Positions 55,225 through 64,000 of a stretch of DNA of 64,000 bases are shown in pieces (the first letter of the stretch is position 1; the number at the start of each line of letters is the position of its first letter). Under the pieces are notes generated by a model. That model worked only from the letters and a program-made list of their open reading frames with translations. It made no database searches and was not told where the DNA came from. The DNA is from Gerris lacustris (Eukaryota > Arthropoda > Insecta > Hemiptera > Gerridae): assembly GCA_951217055.1 (NCBI GenBank), contig OX578286.1, positions 28,154,720 to 28,218,719 on the forward strand. Reading direction: 5' to 3'. A program made the translations under genes and the position numbers.

Positions 55225-55921
55225 GAAAAAAAAGGCGTGAAGTCTCACGTAAAAAGGGTTTCGTTGGTATTGTGAACACAAAATTAGACTGGAGGGGGGG
55301 GGGGGAGAAAAGTTGTTTTTTTGACAAAATGGCGCCGAAAATTAAACACTATCCCTAAGTGGTATATATATTTGTAATCTACTCTTCAATACCTTTCATT
55401 TGATACCCCACTTAAAATGTTAAAAAAATATTTTTTCTCGAGTGACGTGAAAGATCAAATTGCTAATCTTATTTTTTCTATGGCCCAGCAGACCACACAT
55501 TTTGCATATTTTTCTATATTTTTAGTAATAGCGGAAATACGATTTTGGGGGGGGGGGGGACACGCAAAATTTCGATGTTTTTTGACAAAATGGCGCTGAA
55601 AATTAAACACTATCCCTAAGTGGTATATATATATTTCTATTCTACTCTTCAATACCTTTCATTTAATACCCCACTCAAAATTTAAAAAAAAAAAAAAATT
55701 TCGCATCGTGAAATATCCGCCATTTTGAATTTGAACAGCAGATAATATTGAGTTCGCTATATTTTTCCTGTGTGCGCGTCAAAACGATCTTTTATACTGG
55801 AAAGTTTCACGTTTTTATCTCTTTTGGTTCAAAAGTTATTGGAACCGTACAGAGTGACAGACAGACACAGGAACGAAACTATAAGGGTTTCTTTTTTTTT
55901 GGTTTTACCAACGAAACCCTA
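55225..55921 (-). mobile_element. rpB element, minus strand
   Basis: GGCGTGAAGTCTCACG hairpin, then AGGGTTTCGTTGGTATTGTG. Two monomers with G runs at about 55290 and 55549. The right end is CCAACGAAACCCT. It abuts an rpA head. Confidence 0.85.
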
Positions 55922-56075
55922 AAAAAGGTCAAAACAATTTTGACAGATTTAAAAAACAGGGTAAACATGAAATAAATTGGATAATAATAGACTTTAAAAG
56001 CATAAAATCGTTATATTTTACAAAAAATTGAACGCGAGGAAGCTATGTGCCACACTAATTGACAGAGTATTTTAC
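55922..56075 (-). repeat. rpA head module, minus strand, beside rpB
   Basis: GGTCAAAACAATTTTGACAG, then AACGCGAGGAAGCTATGTGC and CACACTAATTGACAG. The rpA/rpB junction is about 30 bp further into rpA than at 20027 and 32062. Confidence 0.85.
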
Positions 56076-56149
56076 ACGTATTAAAGTATCAAGTCAGCAA
56101 AATTTAAAGAGCGCAGACGGTTTCTATTATTATAGAGTAAATCTAGAGA

Positions 56150-56460
56150 AAGTGTAAGGAATGATCTTCATTAGACTGTTACTCCCCTTTATAAAGACAG
56201 AAGTGTGATATTCCTTTGTCCCAAAGTACATTGGACTAAACATCCCCTTGTCTTAATAGTCATTTAGTCAGTCATTTATATTCTAAAAACATAGGAGAGT
56301 AACAATCTAAAGAAGGTGTACGGAATGTTCTTCTTTAGACTTTCACTCTTCTTGTAAAAGCAGAAGTGTGATATTCCTTTGTCCTAAAGTACATTTGACT
56401 AAACATCCCTTTGTATTAATAGTTATTTAGACGAAGTAATATATAAATAATATCTATTTA
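56150..56460. mobile_element. rpF MITE, one and a half units
   Basis: Two successive rpF core stretches (GATATTCCTTTGTCCCAAAG and GATATTCCTTTGTCCTAAAG) are separated by GAGTAACAATCTAAAGAAGG. Outer ends are degraded. Confidence 0.75.
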
Positions 56461-56470
56461 CATTAAAAAA

Positions 56471-57049
56471 TTGACTGCCAATTCGTGTGGCACATAGCTT
56501 CCTCGCTAGCTATCACGTAATTTTTGATTTTATGCTTTTACAAGCCATTATTGTCTAATTTGTTTAATTGATTCCCCTGCATTTTACTGACATAATTTTT
56601 AACATGAATTAAAGTATGAATTAAGCAAAAGTTAAAGAGAACAGAAGGTTCAAAGTAATCTGGGGCTATCTACGGGCTTCTTACGATAAACTATAAAAGT
56701 TTCATACAAATCAGATAAGTACTTTTGAAGCTATAGGTGTAAATTAATGCATGTTTGTGCGTATGTGAAAAAGAAACAAATGAGCGAAGAAAGTTGATAC
56801 TTATATGTGACCAACAATGGGCTACTCATGACCTACCACCCAAATAGTTATTAAAATTGGACGTGTAGTTTTCAAGATACGTTGGTTCGCAAAAATTGGA
56901 CGACAGACAGACGTGGAACCAAAAATTATCCCTGATGTCTGAAACGAATTTCTGTCTTGGAATTTTTGAAATCGGAGACCTAAAAATGTTTCGTTCGTCA
57001 GAACAATCACTTTGCTTCCGTTACCTTCGGTAAGAGCTTGGAAGCAAAA
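56471..57049 (+). mobile_element. rpA element, full length (reference copy)
   Basis: Head GACTGCCAATTCGTGTGGCA, CATAGCTTCCTCGC. Middle GGGGCTATCTACGGGCTTCT and GTTTGTGCGTATGTGAAAAA. TTCGCAAAAATTGGACGACA, then the GACAGACG block and the tail ATCCCTGATGTCTGAAACGA. It ends with hairpin GCTTCCGTTACCTTCGGTAA, then GCTTGGAAGCAAAA. The terminal stem is CTTCCG-TTACC / GGTAA-(bulge)-GGAAG. CACATAGCTTCC occurs near the head, and in the tail of most copies, as a direct repeat. Confidence 0.88.
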
Positions 57050-57361
57050 AGAGTAACAATCAAAAAAAGTGCTCTATGAAATAGATTTTGGCCATGGTTA
57101 ACGCACCTAATAGCATCTCGCCCTTGGTTTTACTTAAAAAAAATATATTTTTAATAAAATGTTGTCCCCATTTTCAATCAAATCCTTGTGTTCCCAGATG
57201 TAAAAACATTTTCCTGGACATAATGTTCAAATACCAAGATCTTTTGATCCCTTGTATCTTTTAAGCTTTAGTGATATCAGAAATACACAAGCTGGGAAAT
57301 GACAAGAGGAAATACAGCTAACAGCTATGTGATTTTGCTTTTCCAGTTGAGTTATCAAAGA
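57050..57361. other. Unassigned
   Basis: Nothing recognised. Confidence 0.5.
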
Positions 57362-57505
57362 GCAGGAAGTTTTCCTCCCTTATATTTTACAAACTAGGTC
57401 TAAATGGAAAGGTCTTTTACAGCCTCTAAATAAACTAAGCTGTAAAGGACCTTTCCATTTAGACCCTGTTTGTAAACTTCATATAAAAACAGAACTTCCT
57501 CAATG
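57362..57505. repeat. Imperfect palindrome with a 27 bp core stem
   Basis: The core arms 57397-57423 and 57439-57465 (GGTCTAAATGGAAAGGTC onward) have one mismatch and a 15 bp loop. Weaker pairing extends out through TTTACAAAC and GGAAGTT. It lies among no recognised element. Confidence 0.9.
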
Positions 57506-57791
57506 ATTTTCACTTTTTTTAAAATGTTGTATATGTTAAAAAAAAAAACATTTTTTTCTATACAAACAGAATATATAACATGTAACATGATTTTTCAACC
57601 CTATTCACTTTTATATTTTTTTAAAAAAAAATCATTTTCACTTCACTTGACTTTTAAAATTGGTAAATTGAAGACTGGTTGAACCAAACTTGGTTGTATA
57701 TTAAATGAAATATAGGATCGGTATGACGGTAGTGTTTAACGGTTTGAAAATGGTAAATTTAACCATCTGAAATTAAATTTTAAAAAATATA

Positions 57792-58446
57792 GTCTGCCAA
57801 TTAGTGTGGCAAAAAGATTCCTCGCGTCCTATTTCGTATATTTAATATGCTTTTACAATCTATTATTGTCAAATTCATTTAATTTTCCCCCGTTTTTTAA
57901 GTCTGTCAACAATTTTTTGATTTTGCTTCCGAGCTTACCAAAGGTAACAGATGCTATGTGATAGTTCCGAAGAATTCCGAAAGAAAACGACAATTTTTTA
58001 GGTCTCCAATTTCAAAAATTCCAAGACAGAATACCGTTTCAGTCATCAGGGAACATTTTTGTTTGTCTTTCTGTCGGGCATGCGCACAAACATACATTTA
58101 TTTACACCTATATCATCAAAAACACTTATTTAATTTTTATAAAATTTAGATGGTTTGTCGAAAGTAGCCTGCAGATGGCCCAAATTAATTTCAATCACAC
58201 CAAAAATGTTCCCTGATGTCTGAAAAGGATATCTGGAATCGGAGAAAAAATATTTTCGTTCTTCAGAACGATCACATAGCTTCCGTTACATTCGGTAAGC
58301 TCGGAAGCAAAAATCAAAACAATTTTGATGGTTCTAAGAAATAGGGAAAAATTAAATAAATTTGACAATAATAGGGTTTAATAGAATGAAATCATTAAAG
58401 TATACAAAATAGAACTCGAGTAAGCCATGTGCCACACTGATTGGCA
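57792..58446. mobile_element. rpA foldback: head(+) tail(-) middle tail(+) head(-)
   Basis: The left head CTGCCAATTAGTGTGGCAAA and the right head, inverted (CATGTGCCACACTGATTGGC), form terminal inverted repeats. Inside, tail hairpins face each other (GCTTCCGAGCTTACCAAAGG at about 57925 and CTTCCGTTACATTCGGTAAG at about 58280). This symmetrical arrangement explains the half-elements elsewhere as fragments or derivatives. Non-coding. Confidence 0.85.
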
Positions 58447-58499
58447 AAATATGTTAACCAGTTTTCAAAGTAAAATAAAAGGAAGTAGTAAGTTTTTGG

Positions 58500-58720
58500 G
58501 CATTAAATCCACGTATCGACATTTCAATGCTTTACCATAAAGTGGAGAAAATCATTATACATTTGTCTAATTGATATAGTAGATGGATCTTAAGCTGTGA
58601 AATTATGGAACATTAATTCAAGAAGTTCCTAGCCATTTTGATTACCATTTGAAAATCAAAATGGCTAGGAACTCTAATATAATTTTATATAAAATTTAGA
58701 ACTTCTATTAGAGAAATATA
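58500..58720 (-). repeat. rpJ repeat with a 20 bp-arm hairpin
   Basis: CATTTGTCTAATTGATATAG, TAGATGGATCTTAAGCTGTG is the inverse of 14650-14700. It is followed by a perfect hairpin, AGTTCCTAGCCATTTTGATT (58624-58643) against 58654-58673, loop ACCATTTGAA. Confidence 0.7.
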
Positions 58721-59533
58721 GTACTTCAATGAATACAGTGAAAACCAATCTACCTCCTTTTATATTCTAACTTCCTGGCACGATAATTAAGAGCACGATA
58801 TTTAATTTAGACATTTAGGCATGTCGTTTATTGAAACTTAAGCCCGCATCATCAAAACATTGCACTATAGATGAAAACCTATCGACCTCCTGTTAAATCT
58901 AAACTTCCGGACATGATATTTAAAAACGTCATATTCTTCATGTCATTTTATTGCGTGACGGAAATTTCTTCTAGACATATCCATGTTATAAAAAGCTTGG
59001 CAGAAAGCCACTATCTATTACAATAGTCTCATGAATAAATAATGGCATTATTTTGCAATTTATGCGTAAATGATTTGATCAACTTAAATAAATATAGATA
59101 AAGAAATTTTATCTTTTGAAATATGATCCTTAATTTCCTTCACCTTAGTACAAAGCTAGCCCCCCCCCCCCCAGCTTGCCCCTTCTTCTTGCTCCTTCAT
59201 CTTACTCTTCCTCTTGTTCTACTTCTAAGCACCTAAATCCATTAAGTCCCTCTTTTATGATGAACTTTGCTAGCGAGCTACCGATTTGCCGAAGTTTCCT
59301 TTCTTTACCTTCTTCTCTTTGGACTTTGTCATGCATTGTTTCATACTTGTAGAAGGGGAAAGTTAAGCCGAAACCTTATTACGTAGTGAAAATTTTACCT
59401 AAAAAGATGGTAAAATTAGAAATACCTAGATTTTTAATACAATATTATATATGTATTACCTAAGGGGACCATAAGCCTTATTTGCTTTAAAGACGGGTTT
59501 TGCAGACCCTATATTTTGATACACTACAAAATT
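58721..59533. other. Unassigned; part of a shared repeat
   Basis: TTTAATTTAGACATTTAGGC, ATGTCGTTTATTGAAACTTA (58810-58850) is the intact form of the site occupied by the palindrome at 54641. A poly-C run is at 59160-59172. No gene. Confidence 0.5.
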
Positions 59534-59559
59534 AAAAGTCCATTCTAGAATGGACTTTT
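59534..59559. repeat. 26 bp perfect palindrome
   Basis: AAAAGTCCATTCTAGAATGG then ACTTTT, centred on TCTAGA. Confidence 0.95.
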
Positions 59560-59614
59560 TTTTAAAAAAAAGAATAGATTTTGATTAAAAAACAAATAGG
59601 CATATAAGTCTGAA

Positions 59615-60500
59615 ACACCTCTCTCGCATCTTTTGCTGATGACAAATGTATATTATCGTCTCACAATTAATTCAGAACTGCTTCCGATCAAGTAAAACAA
59701 CATCTATCACTTCTAGAAACATGGCTAATAAAATTGAGGATTCAAATTATCAACGAGAATAAAAGTATCCATGTAACATTTAGTGTAAGACACGGCAATT
59801 GCGAACCGGTATTCCTAAACCAAACTCCTATTCCTTACTCCAGCACTGTCCGGTATCTCGGGTTACACCTGAATCGTGGTCCAGCGTGGGCACACTCAAA
59901 CGACAACACTGCAACAGATGTTACAAACTTTTATACAGCTCCTGAACCATACATCATAACTCAACAATCATAACAAATTGCTCATTTGTAACTCTATAAT
60001 TAAAATCAAATTATAATTATTATTAACTACGGGAAACAGACAGAGAAAAAAAAAAAAAAAATCCCAGCGCTGGAGTGTATTTTTCTCTGTCTGTTTCCCG
60101 TAGTTAATAATAATTATAATTTGATTTAAATTAAAACTTAATCTTTCCATAGTATGAATACTACCAAAATCGTAAAATATGAATCTCTATAATTAAGCCC
60201 ACAAGATCATACTGCATTGAACTTTGGGGTTGCACCAAGCGTTAAAACTCCTTTCATATCCAAACCCTCCAATCTAAAATCCTAAGAAGAATAACCAACG
60301 CTACTTTCCATGGTTCCAACCTTATCCTCCACAGATACCTTAGTCCCATTTATACGTGACCTAGTCTCCTCTTCCATGACTCCATATCCCACCATCCCAA
60401 TTCTTTAGTCCAAACCTTATCCTCTCCATCCATTCCACAAAAACCTCCTTGACGCCTAAAGAAGCAAAGGCCACATGACTTATTAAACAATTAACGTGTA
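59615..60500 (+). pseudogene. Jockey-type reverse transcriptase C-terminal half, decayed
   Basis: FADD block at about 59632 (TTTGCTGATGAC). Then LRIQIINENKSIHVTF at about 59738, and TPIPYSSTVRYLGLHLN at about 59825, which matches the family's VRYLGLHLD block. The longest intact frame is 59734-59973. A frameshift after that and the 181 bp rpK insertion separate it from the ELWGC block at about 60219. Inactive. Confidence 0.85.
60004..60184. mobile_element. rpK insertion (181 bp) inside the Jockey copy
   Basis: Perfect 12 bp target duplication CTCTATAATTAA (59992-60003 and 60185-60196). The left 125 bp is a hairpin with about 48 bp arms (ATCAAATTATAATTATTATT, AACTACGGGAAACAGACAGA) around a poly-A and TCCCAGCGCTGGAGTG loop. 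The rest matches 15740-15760 in reverse (CATAGTATGAATACTACC). Confidence 0.88.
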
Positions 60501-60640
60501 AAATATTCGTCATTAAACATAATGAATATTGTTGATGGATAATTTCTCATCTAATTTCATCACAAGTCACTGTAAATATATTATGTATTGCTTATAATAT
60601 GTACTAATGTAGTTGCAATATTCAAACCGATGAAAAAAAA

Positions 60641-61219
60641 GTCTAGATATGCGATTTTTTCCAAGTGCGCATGCGAAATTAGTTCCTTTTCACCCCCCAA
60701 GTATCGCTAAACTGTAAGGAGGAGGTTCTCCCCCAATATAACCCCTAGTAACGCTCTTACAAGAGGGAAGTTGACTATATTTTCTACTTCGCTTTGTTAG
60801 CCAGAGAAATGAAACTAAAAACTCATTTCGTTATAAAAAATAAACAAAAAACCCTAAAGGGATATTTCGTTTCTTCTTTAAAGTTAGAAGGCAAGAGGTA
60901 TAGTATTACATTTGGAATAAGGTCGGTCATTAAAATTAAACAGGATTAAAAGGGCCCAAGGGATTTCATTGTAATGTTTGAGAGGAAAAGGGACATAATT
61001 ATACAATTACTTTTTTGGTGTATTATTTCTGTATTAACATTAATAAATCTGAAGCAGAGATTTAGATTCTGTGTTATTTTCAACAATCTTCAAAAATGTA
61101 TTTTTAATAAGTTCAAGAATCTTTTCACACATAAGACACATAAATTATATTTTCATGACTGCTAAAATAAATTTCAGACATAAATATATTAGACAAAGTT
61201 TATTCCTTAACCTGGAAAA
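60641..61219. other. Unassigned
   Basis: No gene recognised. 60960-61219 may be decayed upstream Penelope sequence. Confidence 0.45.
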
Positions 61220-61500
61220 AAGTACATCGGACAAACGGAAGACTGATCTCAACCCGCACTGAAGAACACGAGAGCAGTGAAAAACAACGACCACATGTAC
61301 AAATCAGCGATAGCTCAACATTCAGAAGAAACCGGCCACATTAAGTTCGAAGACATTCGTGTACTTACATTTTTCAGGTAGGTATAACACCAGGGTGGTA
61401 AAGGAGGCTAATGAGATCGAAAAAACCGGATAATTTGAACAGAGAAGATGGTTTCACCCTATTACGGACCTGGAAACCTTTGATCATCACCTGTGCCAAG
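61220..61500 (+). pseudogene. Penelope-like GIY-YIG endonuclease and C-terminus, decayed
   Basis: KYIGQTE opens the block, then in another frame ISTRTEEHES, then KSAIAQHSEETGHIKFEDIR and VL. After further shifts come RYNTRVVKEANEIEK and NLNREDGFTLLRTWKPLI. This order (YIGQT, R-x-x-E-H, A-x-A-x-H, G-H, E-A-x-E-I, N-R-E-D-G, W-x-P) is that of Penelope GIY-YIG domains, including the catalytic Arg and Glu candidates. At least three frameshifts and two stops are present. The final block is the start of an open frame at 61411-61758 that runs on into the 3' region. Confidence 0.8.
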
Positions 61501-61855
61501 CGGAATCTAAGAGGTGCGTGCTACCGTCATTACCCAATCTCAAACATCACCCACTCAGCAAAGGAACAACGACAAAGGCAGCACCTGCCCCGTTTGCACC
61601 ATCCCAACAAAGGATTAACCAGACTGAAGGAACTCCCGGGAAATTCAGGTACAATCTATGTTCTAGAAAACCGCAGTATAAATACGCCGTTCTTCTATCC
61701 AGTCGTCAGCGTTCCATGTTGGTGCTTCGAGTTAAGATCACGAAGCACCACACCCTGATGCTCAAAAGATGCTACCAATAGTAGAAGCTAAACATTGAAC
61801 TTCAAACCCTTAGTGACGTAGATTTAACTGGAAAACTGTTTGTTTAAGCACCAAG
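61220..61855 (+). mobile_element. Penelope-like element, 3' end
   Basis: Carries the GIY-YIG relic (61220-61500) and a 3' region shared with 23950-24235 (AAGGAACTCCCGGGAAATTC, AAATACGCCGTTCTTC, GCTTCGAGTTAAGATCACGA, GATTTAACTGGAAAACTGTT). A CTGATG...GTAGAAGCTAAAC motif at 61757-61795 is the degraded counterpart of the hammerhead-like motif. Confidence 0.75.
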
Positions 61856-62197
61856 CTAAAAAATATTATTATTGTTAGGTTTTGGTTATTGATTCCATAG
61901 ACCATAATTGAATATATAGGGTGAGACAGAATGGACGCCCACATTTCAAAGGTAGGTCCGAAAAATACCAAACCTCTTTGACATCGAGTTTTATATATCT
62001 ATATATTTAAAAAAAAAACTCCCAACCTTAAAGCTGAGGTTTATGTACACGACCCTAATATCAAATAAATTCGAAATGAGAAGGTGATAGGAGAAAAAAT
62101 CCGGGTATTCCTCAAAATATACTGGAGAGGATGATAAAATACACTTCCTGGGGACGGCTTCAGATGAATATCAGTTATAACTGACACCGTTTGGAAG

Positions 62198-62198
<1 letters not shown>
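61856..62198. other. Unassigned
   Basis: TATAGGGTGAGACAGAATGG at about 61915 resembles a mariner-type edge without a partner. No gene. Confidence 0.45.

Positions 62199-62291
<93 letters not shown>
62199..62291. repeat. (AT)n microsatellite
   Basis: About 46 AT units. Confidence 0.97.
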
Positions 62292-62294
<3 letters not shown>

Positions 62295-62696
62295 CAACTC
62301 TAGGCAAATAAAACTTTATTTCATGTAGTTTTCAAAAATAAAAGGTTTCGTTTCGTACCTTTTACCGTTTCTACTTTTCCTTACCTTAAGGCGGCTTTCT
62401 CACCAAAGTAGCAAGTCGTAGGTTGCATGTGTCTTAGTAAAGGCGGATATACATATGCTAGTTACTCGCACAAAAACATACGAGTAGCTCGCAAAGGAGA
62501 GCTACTGGCATGTGTATGCATCAAATAGCATGCGAGTAAATCGCACGAAGTTTGATTTTTGTCTTGCCAGTGGAACAAGTTGAGGGGAGGGGGAACTGAT
62601 AAGGCACGTGTAAACAGGCCTGCCAGCGCAAGGTTGCTAGTAGCTAGCACGAGTCTCCCTCAGCCCTCCAGTCTTCAGTTGCGTTCCTTCCTTTCG

Positions 62697-62791
62697 CGGG
62701 TATCTGACAACAACTCATCTACTTTCTCCGGAAGCATTCGCAATTGATTCTTAAAACCATTGACGTCCCCGAACCGCATTTCATTTAGTAG
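62697..62791 (-). pseudogene. Harbinger-type transposase N-terminal fragment
   Basis: The minus strand from 62791 reads LLNEMRFGDVNGFKNQLRML, then PEKVDELLSDT. This matches the common start of animal Harbinger nucleases (LxxELRxED...F-x-N-F-L-R-M-x-P-E-x-F-D-E-L-L). Only about 31 residues remain; the DDE catalytic core is absent. Its position inside TWA-flanked inverted repeats supports the assignment. Confidence 0.65.
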
Positions 62792-62959
62792 GCAGTGACT
62801 CGCTCCATGTACCTAATTCCCTTCTAGCTATCCAATCTTTACCCACACTCTTCGTTTCTTTATTATTTTTCAAATGTTTTAAAACACAGTTCTTTGCAAG
62901 TAACAGAACAATCTGGTTAATTTCATTCCGCACCGATACATTCTTAAGGTACATTGAAA

Positions 62960-63194
62960 GGTACTTCTTTAGATTGTTACTCCCCTATGTTTTTTTTAGA
63001 ATATAAATGACATTGACTATATAACTATTAAGACAAAGTAATGTTTAGTCCAATGTACGTTGGGACAAAGGAATATCACACTTGTGTTTTTATAAGGGGA
63101 GTAACAGTCTAAAGAAGAGCATTCCTTACACCTTCTTTAGATTGTTACTCCCCACTGATTTTTTATAAGGGGAGTAACAATCTAAAGAAGTGCC
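62960..63194. mobile_element. rpF MITE, complete, inside the Harbinger-like element
   Basis: 235 bp, ends GGTACTTCTTTAGATTGTTA and, inverted, TAACAATCTAAAGAAGTGCC. The 8 bp target duplication is CATTGAAA (62952-62959 and 63195-63202). Internal inverted pair at 63095-63150. Confidence 0.9.
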
Positions 63195-63724
63195 CATTGA
63201 AATAATCAATAAAACTATCAAAATTAATTAAATCAAATACAATTATTTAATAATTTATTCCGGCTAAAAGAAGGCAAGAAACGATTGCCTGTTTCAAAAC
63301 TAGAACTGTGACTGGAATGTGTATTGTCATGTGCTAGTAGCTGGCACAAGACCGATCATCCGGATGATACTAGCATGCTGTTTCACTGGCAAATGTACAC
63401 AGCGTCTGCAGCATGCCAGCTACTAACGTGCTAGTAACTCGCCACTGGCATGCTTTTTTACTAGCATGTGTATTTCCGCCTTTACACCAGATTATTACTA
63501 CACCGAAGATGCACGTCGCCCTTGCATCTTCTGTGGAAGCTCTCGTTTAATTACCTCGACTTCTTAGATAATCTGGTGTTATTAGGACGCATGCATCCTA
63601 CGACTTGCTACTTCGGTGTGAAAACCGCCTAAAGAAAAACTATTAAAATTAACCTTTGAAATGTGGAAGTCCATTCTACCGCACCCTGGTATTTCAAAAT
63701 TTTAACGTCCTAGCAATGTCTCGA

Positions 63725-63850
63725 TTTTCCAATTTTCGAAACGATTTCTGTCCAGGGATTTTTGAATTTGGAGACGTAAAACAATTCTGAACAACAACAG
63801 AATGAACACAAAAGCTTCCGACACCTTCAGTATGCTGGAAATTAAAATTA
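63725..63850 (+). repeat. rpA tail, degraded
   Basis: CGAAACGATTTCTGTCCAGG, TTTTTGAATTTGGAGACGTA, then AAAGCTTCCGACACCTTCAG and TATGCTGGAAATTAAAA follow the rpA tail order. The remainder to 64000 has no feature. Confidence 0.65.
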
Positions 63851-64000
63851 AATCAGTCGTAAGTCACTCAAATTCAAGTTGTGTGTCGAGAGTTAAATTT
63901 AAACAAATGAATGAATAATACGTAGATCATTGTACAATTAAAAAATAAGAACGAAGCCTTAAATATATTTTGAAATGAGGAGAAAAAATCCATTTAAGTT

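Larger units (their letters stand above)
59605..60640 (+). mobile_element. 5'-truncated Jockey-type LINE, interrupted by rpK
   Basis: Second copy of the LINE seen at 2546-3487. RT blocks from about 59620, interrupted at 60004-60184, then ELWGCTKR at about 60220. The 3' UTR contains TATTGCTTATAATATGTACT and TGTAGTTGCAATATTCAAAC and ends in a GATGAAAAAAAA tail. Confidence 0.85.
62441..63481. mobile_element. PIF/Harbinger-like element, inner, 1041 bp
   Basis: Inverted ends AGGCGGATATACATATGCTA and AGGCGGAAATACACATGCTA. The 3 bp target is TAA on the left and TTA on the right, the TWA typical of PIF/Harbinger. Subterminal regions are full of ACTCGC/CATGC and CTAGTA repeats. It contains a transposase relic (minus strand) and an rpF MITE. 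Confidence 0.78.
62389..63630. mobile_element. PIF/Harbinger-like MITE, outer element
   Basis: Inverted ends begin AGGCGGCTTTCTCACC / AGGCGGTTTTCACACC and continue AAGTAGCAAGTCGTAGG. A second element of the same class is inserted after TTAGTAA. The host sequence on either side (TTAG-TAA-CACCAGATTAT) can be read uninterrupted in the opposite arm (CTAATAACACCAGATTAT), which proves the insertion. The target TTA/AAA is imperfect. Confidence 0.75.

Noticed and set aside
61411..61758. 115-codon independent gene
   Set aside because: Its first 25 residues are the end of the Penelope protein; the rest is the 3' region, shared with 23950-24235 without an open frame there.

Overview
This window reads as intergenic, transposon-derived DNA from an animal nuclear genome, most likely a large AT-rich arthropod (insect) genome. 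The evidence is decayed Jockey-type and RTE-like LINE reverse transcriptases, Penelope-like GIY-YIG relics, and piggyBac, mariner, hAT-like and PIF/Harbinger-like DNA elements. There are also tRNA- and 5S-derived SINE-like pieces, eleven (AT)n tracts and many tandem arrays. No intact host gene, rRNA gene, functional tRNA gene or CRISPR was found. Species is not determined; hemipteran would be a guess.

Names used below are working labels. rpA: modular repeat with a head (CCAATTAGTGTGGCACATAG) and a hairpin tail. rpB: element with inverted ends AGGGTTTCGTTGGT and variable internal monomers. rpC: about 700 bp element with inverted ends ATTGAAGCGAGCG. rpD: repeat ending in CAAA runs. rpF: 230 bp MITE with GGYACTTCTTTAGATTGTTA ends. 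rpH, rpI, rpJ, rpK, rpM: smaller families.

Layout. 0-9 kb: rpA tails, a 31 bp minisatellite split by a Jockey LINE, a mariner relic in an inverted duplication, rpF, rpB, a 56 bp palindrome and a short possible N-terminal exon. 9-15 kb: a three-deep nest (host repeat > rpF > Penelope-like palindrome), rpC split by rpD, and rpC split by a hAT-like element. 15-30 kb: a LINE C-terminus, rpH, rpA/rpB composites, tandem arrays of 69, about 130 and 85 bp, and rpC. 30-42 kb: (AT)n, an rpA-rpB composite, a piggyBac deletion derivative, rpC, rpA, rpD interrupted by a TA-flanked MITE, a possible solo LTR, a complete tRNA-SINE, and a tandem array whose minus strand reads as a 48-residue protein repeat. 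42-58 kb: rpC, rpA, Penelope relic, 5S-derived sequence, rpH, a 111 bp array, rpA, two more palindromes, rpB. 58-64 kb: an rpA foldback, a second Jockey LINE interrupted by rpK, a Penelope 3' end, and nested Harbinger-like MITEs holding a transposase relic and an rpF copy.

The most unusual signal is a set of Penelope-related insertions. Three are near-perfect palindromes, two of them with 13 bp target duplications, that carry hammerhead-ribozyme-like cores (CTGANGA...GAAA) on both arms. Next are the recurrent rpA/rpB modular architectures and the 48-residue repeat array.
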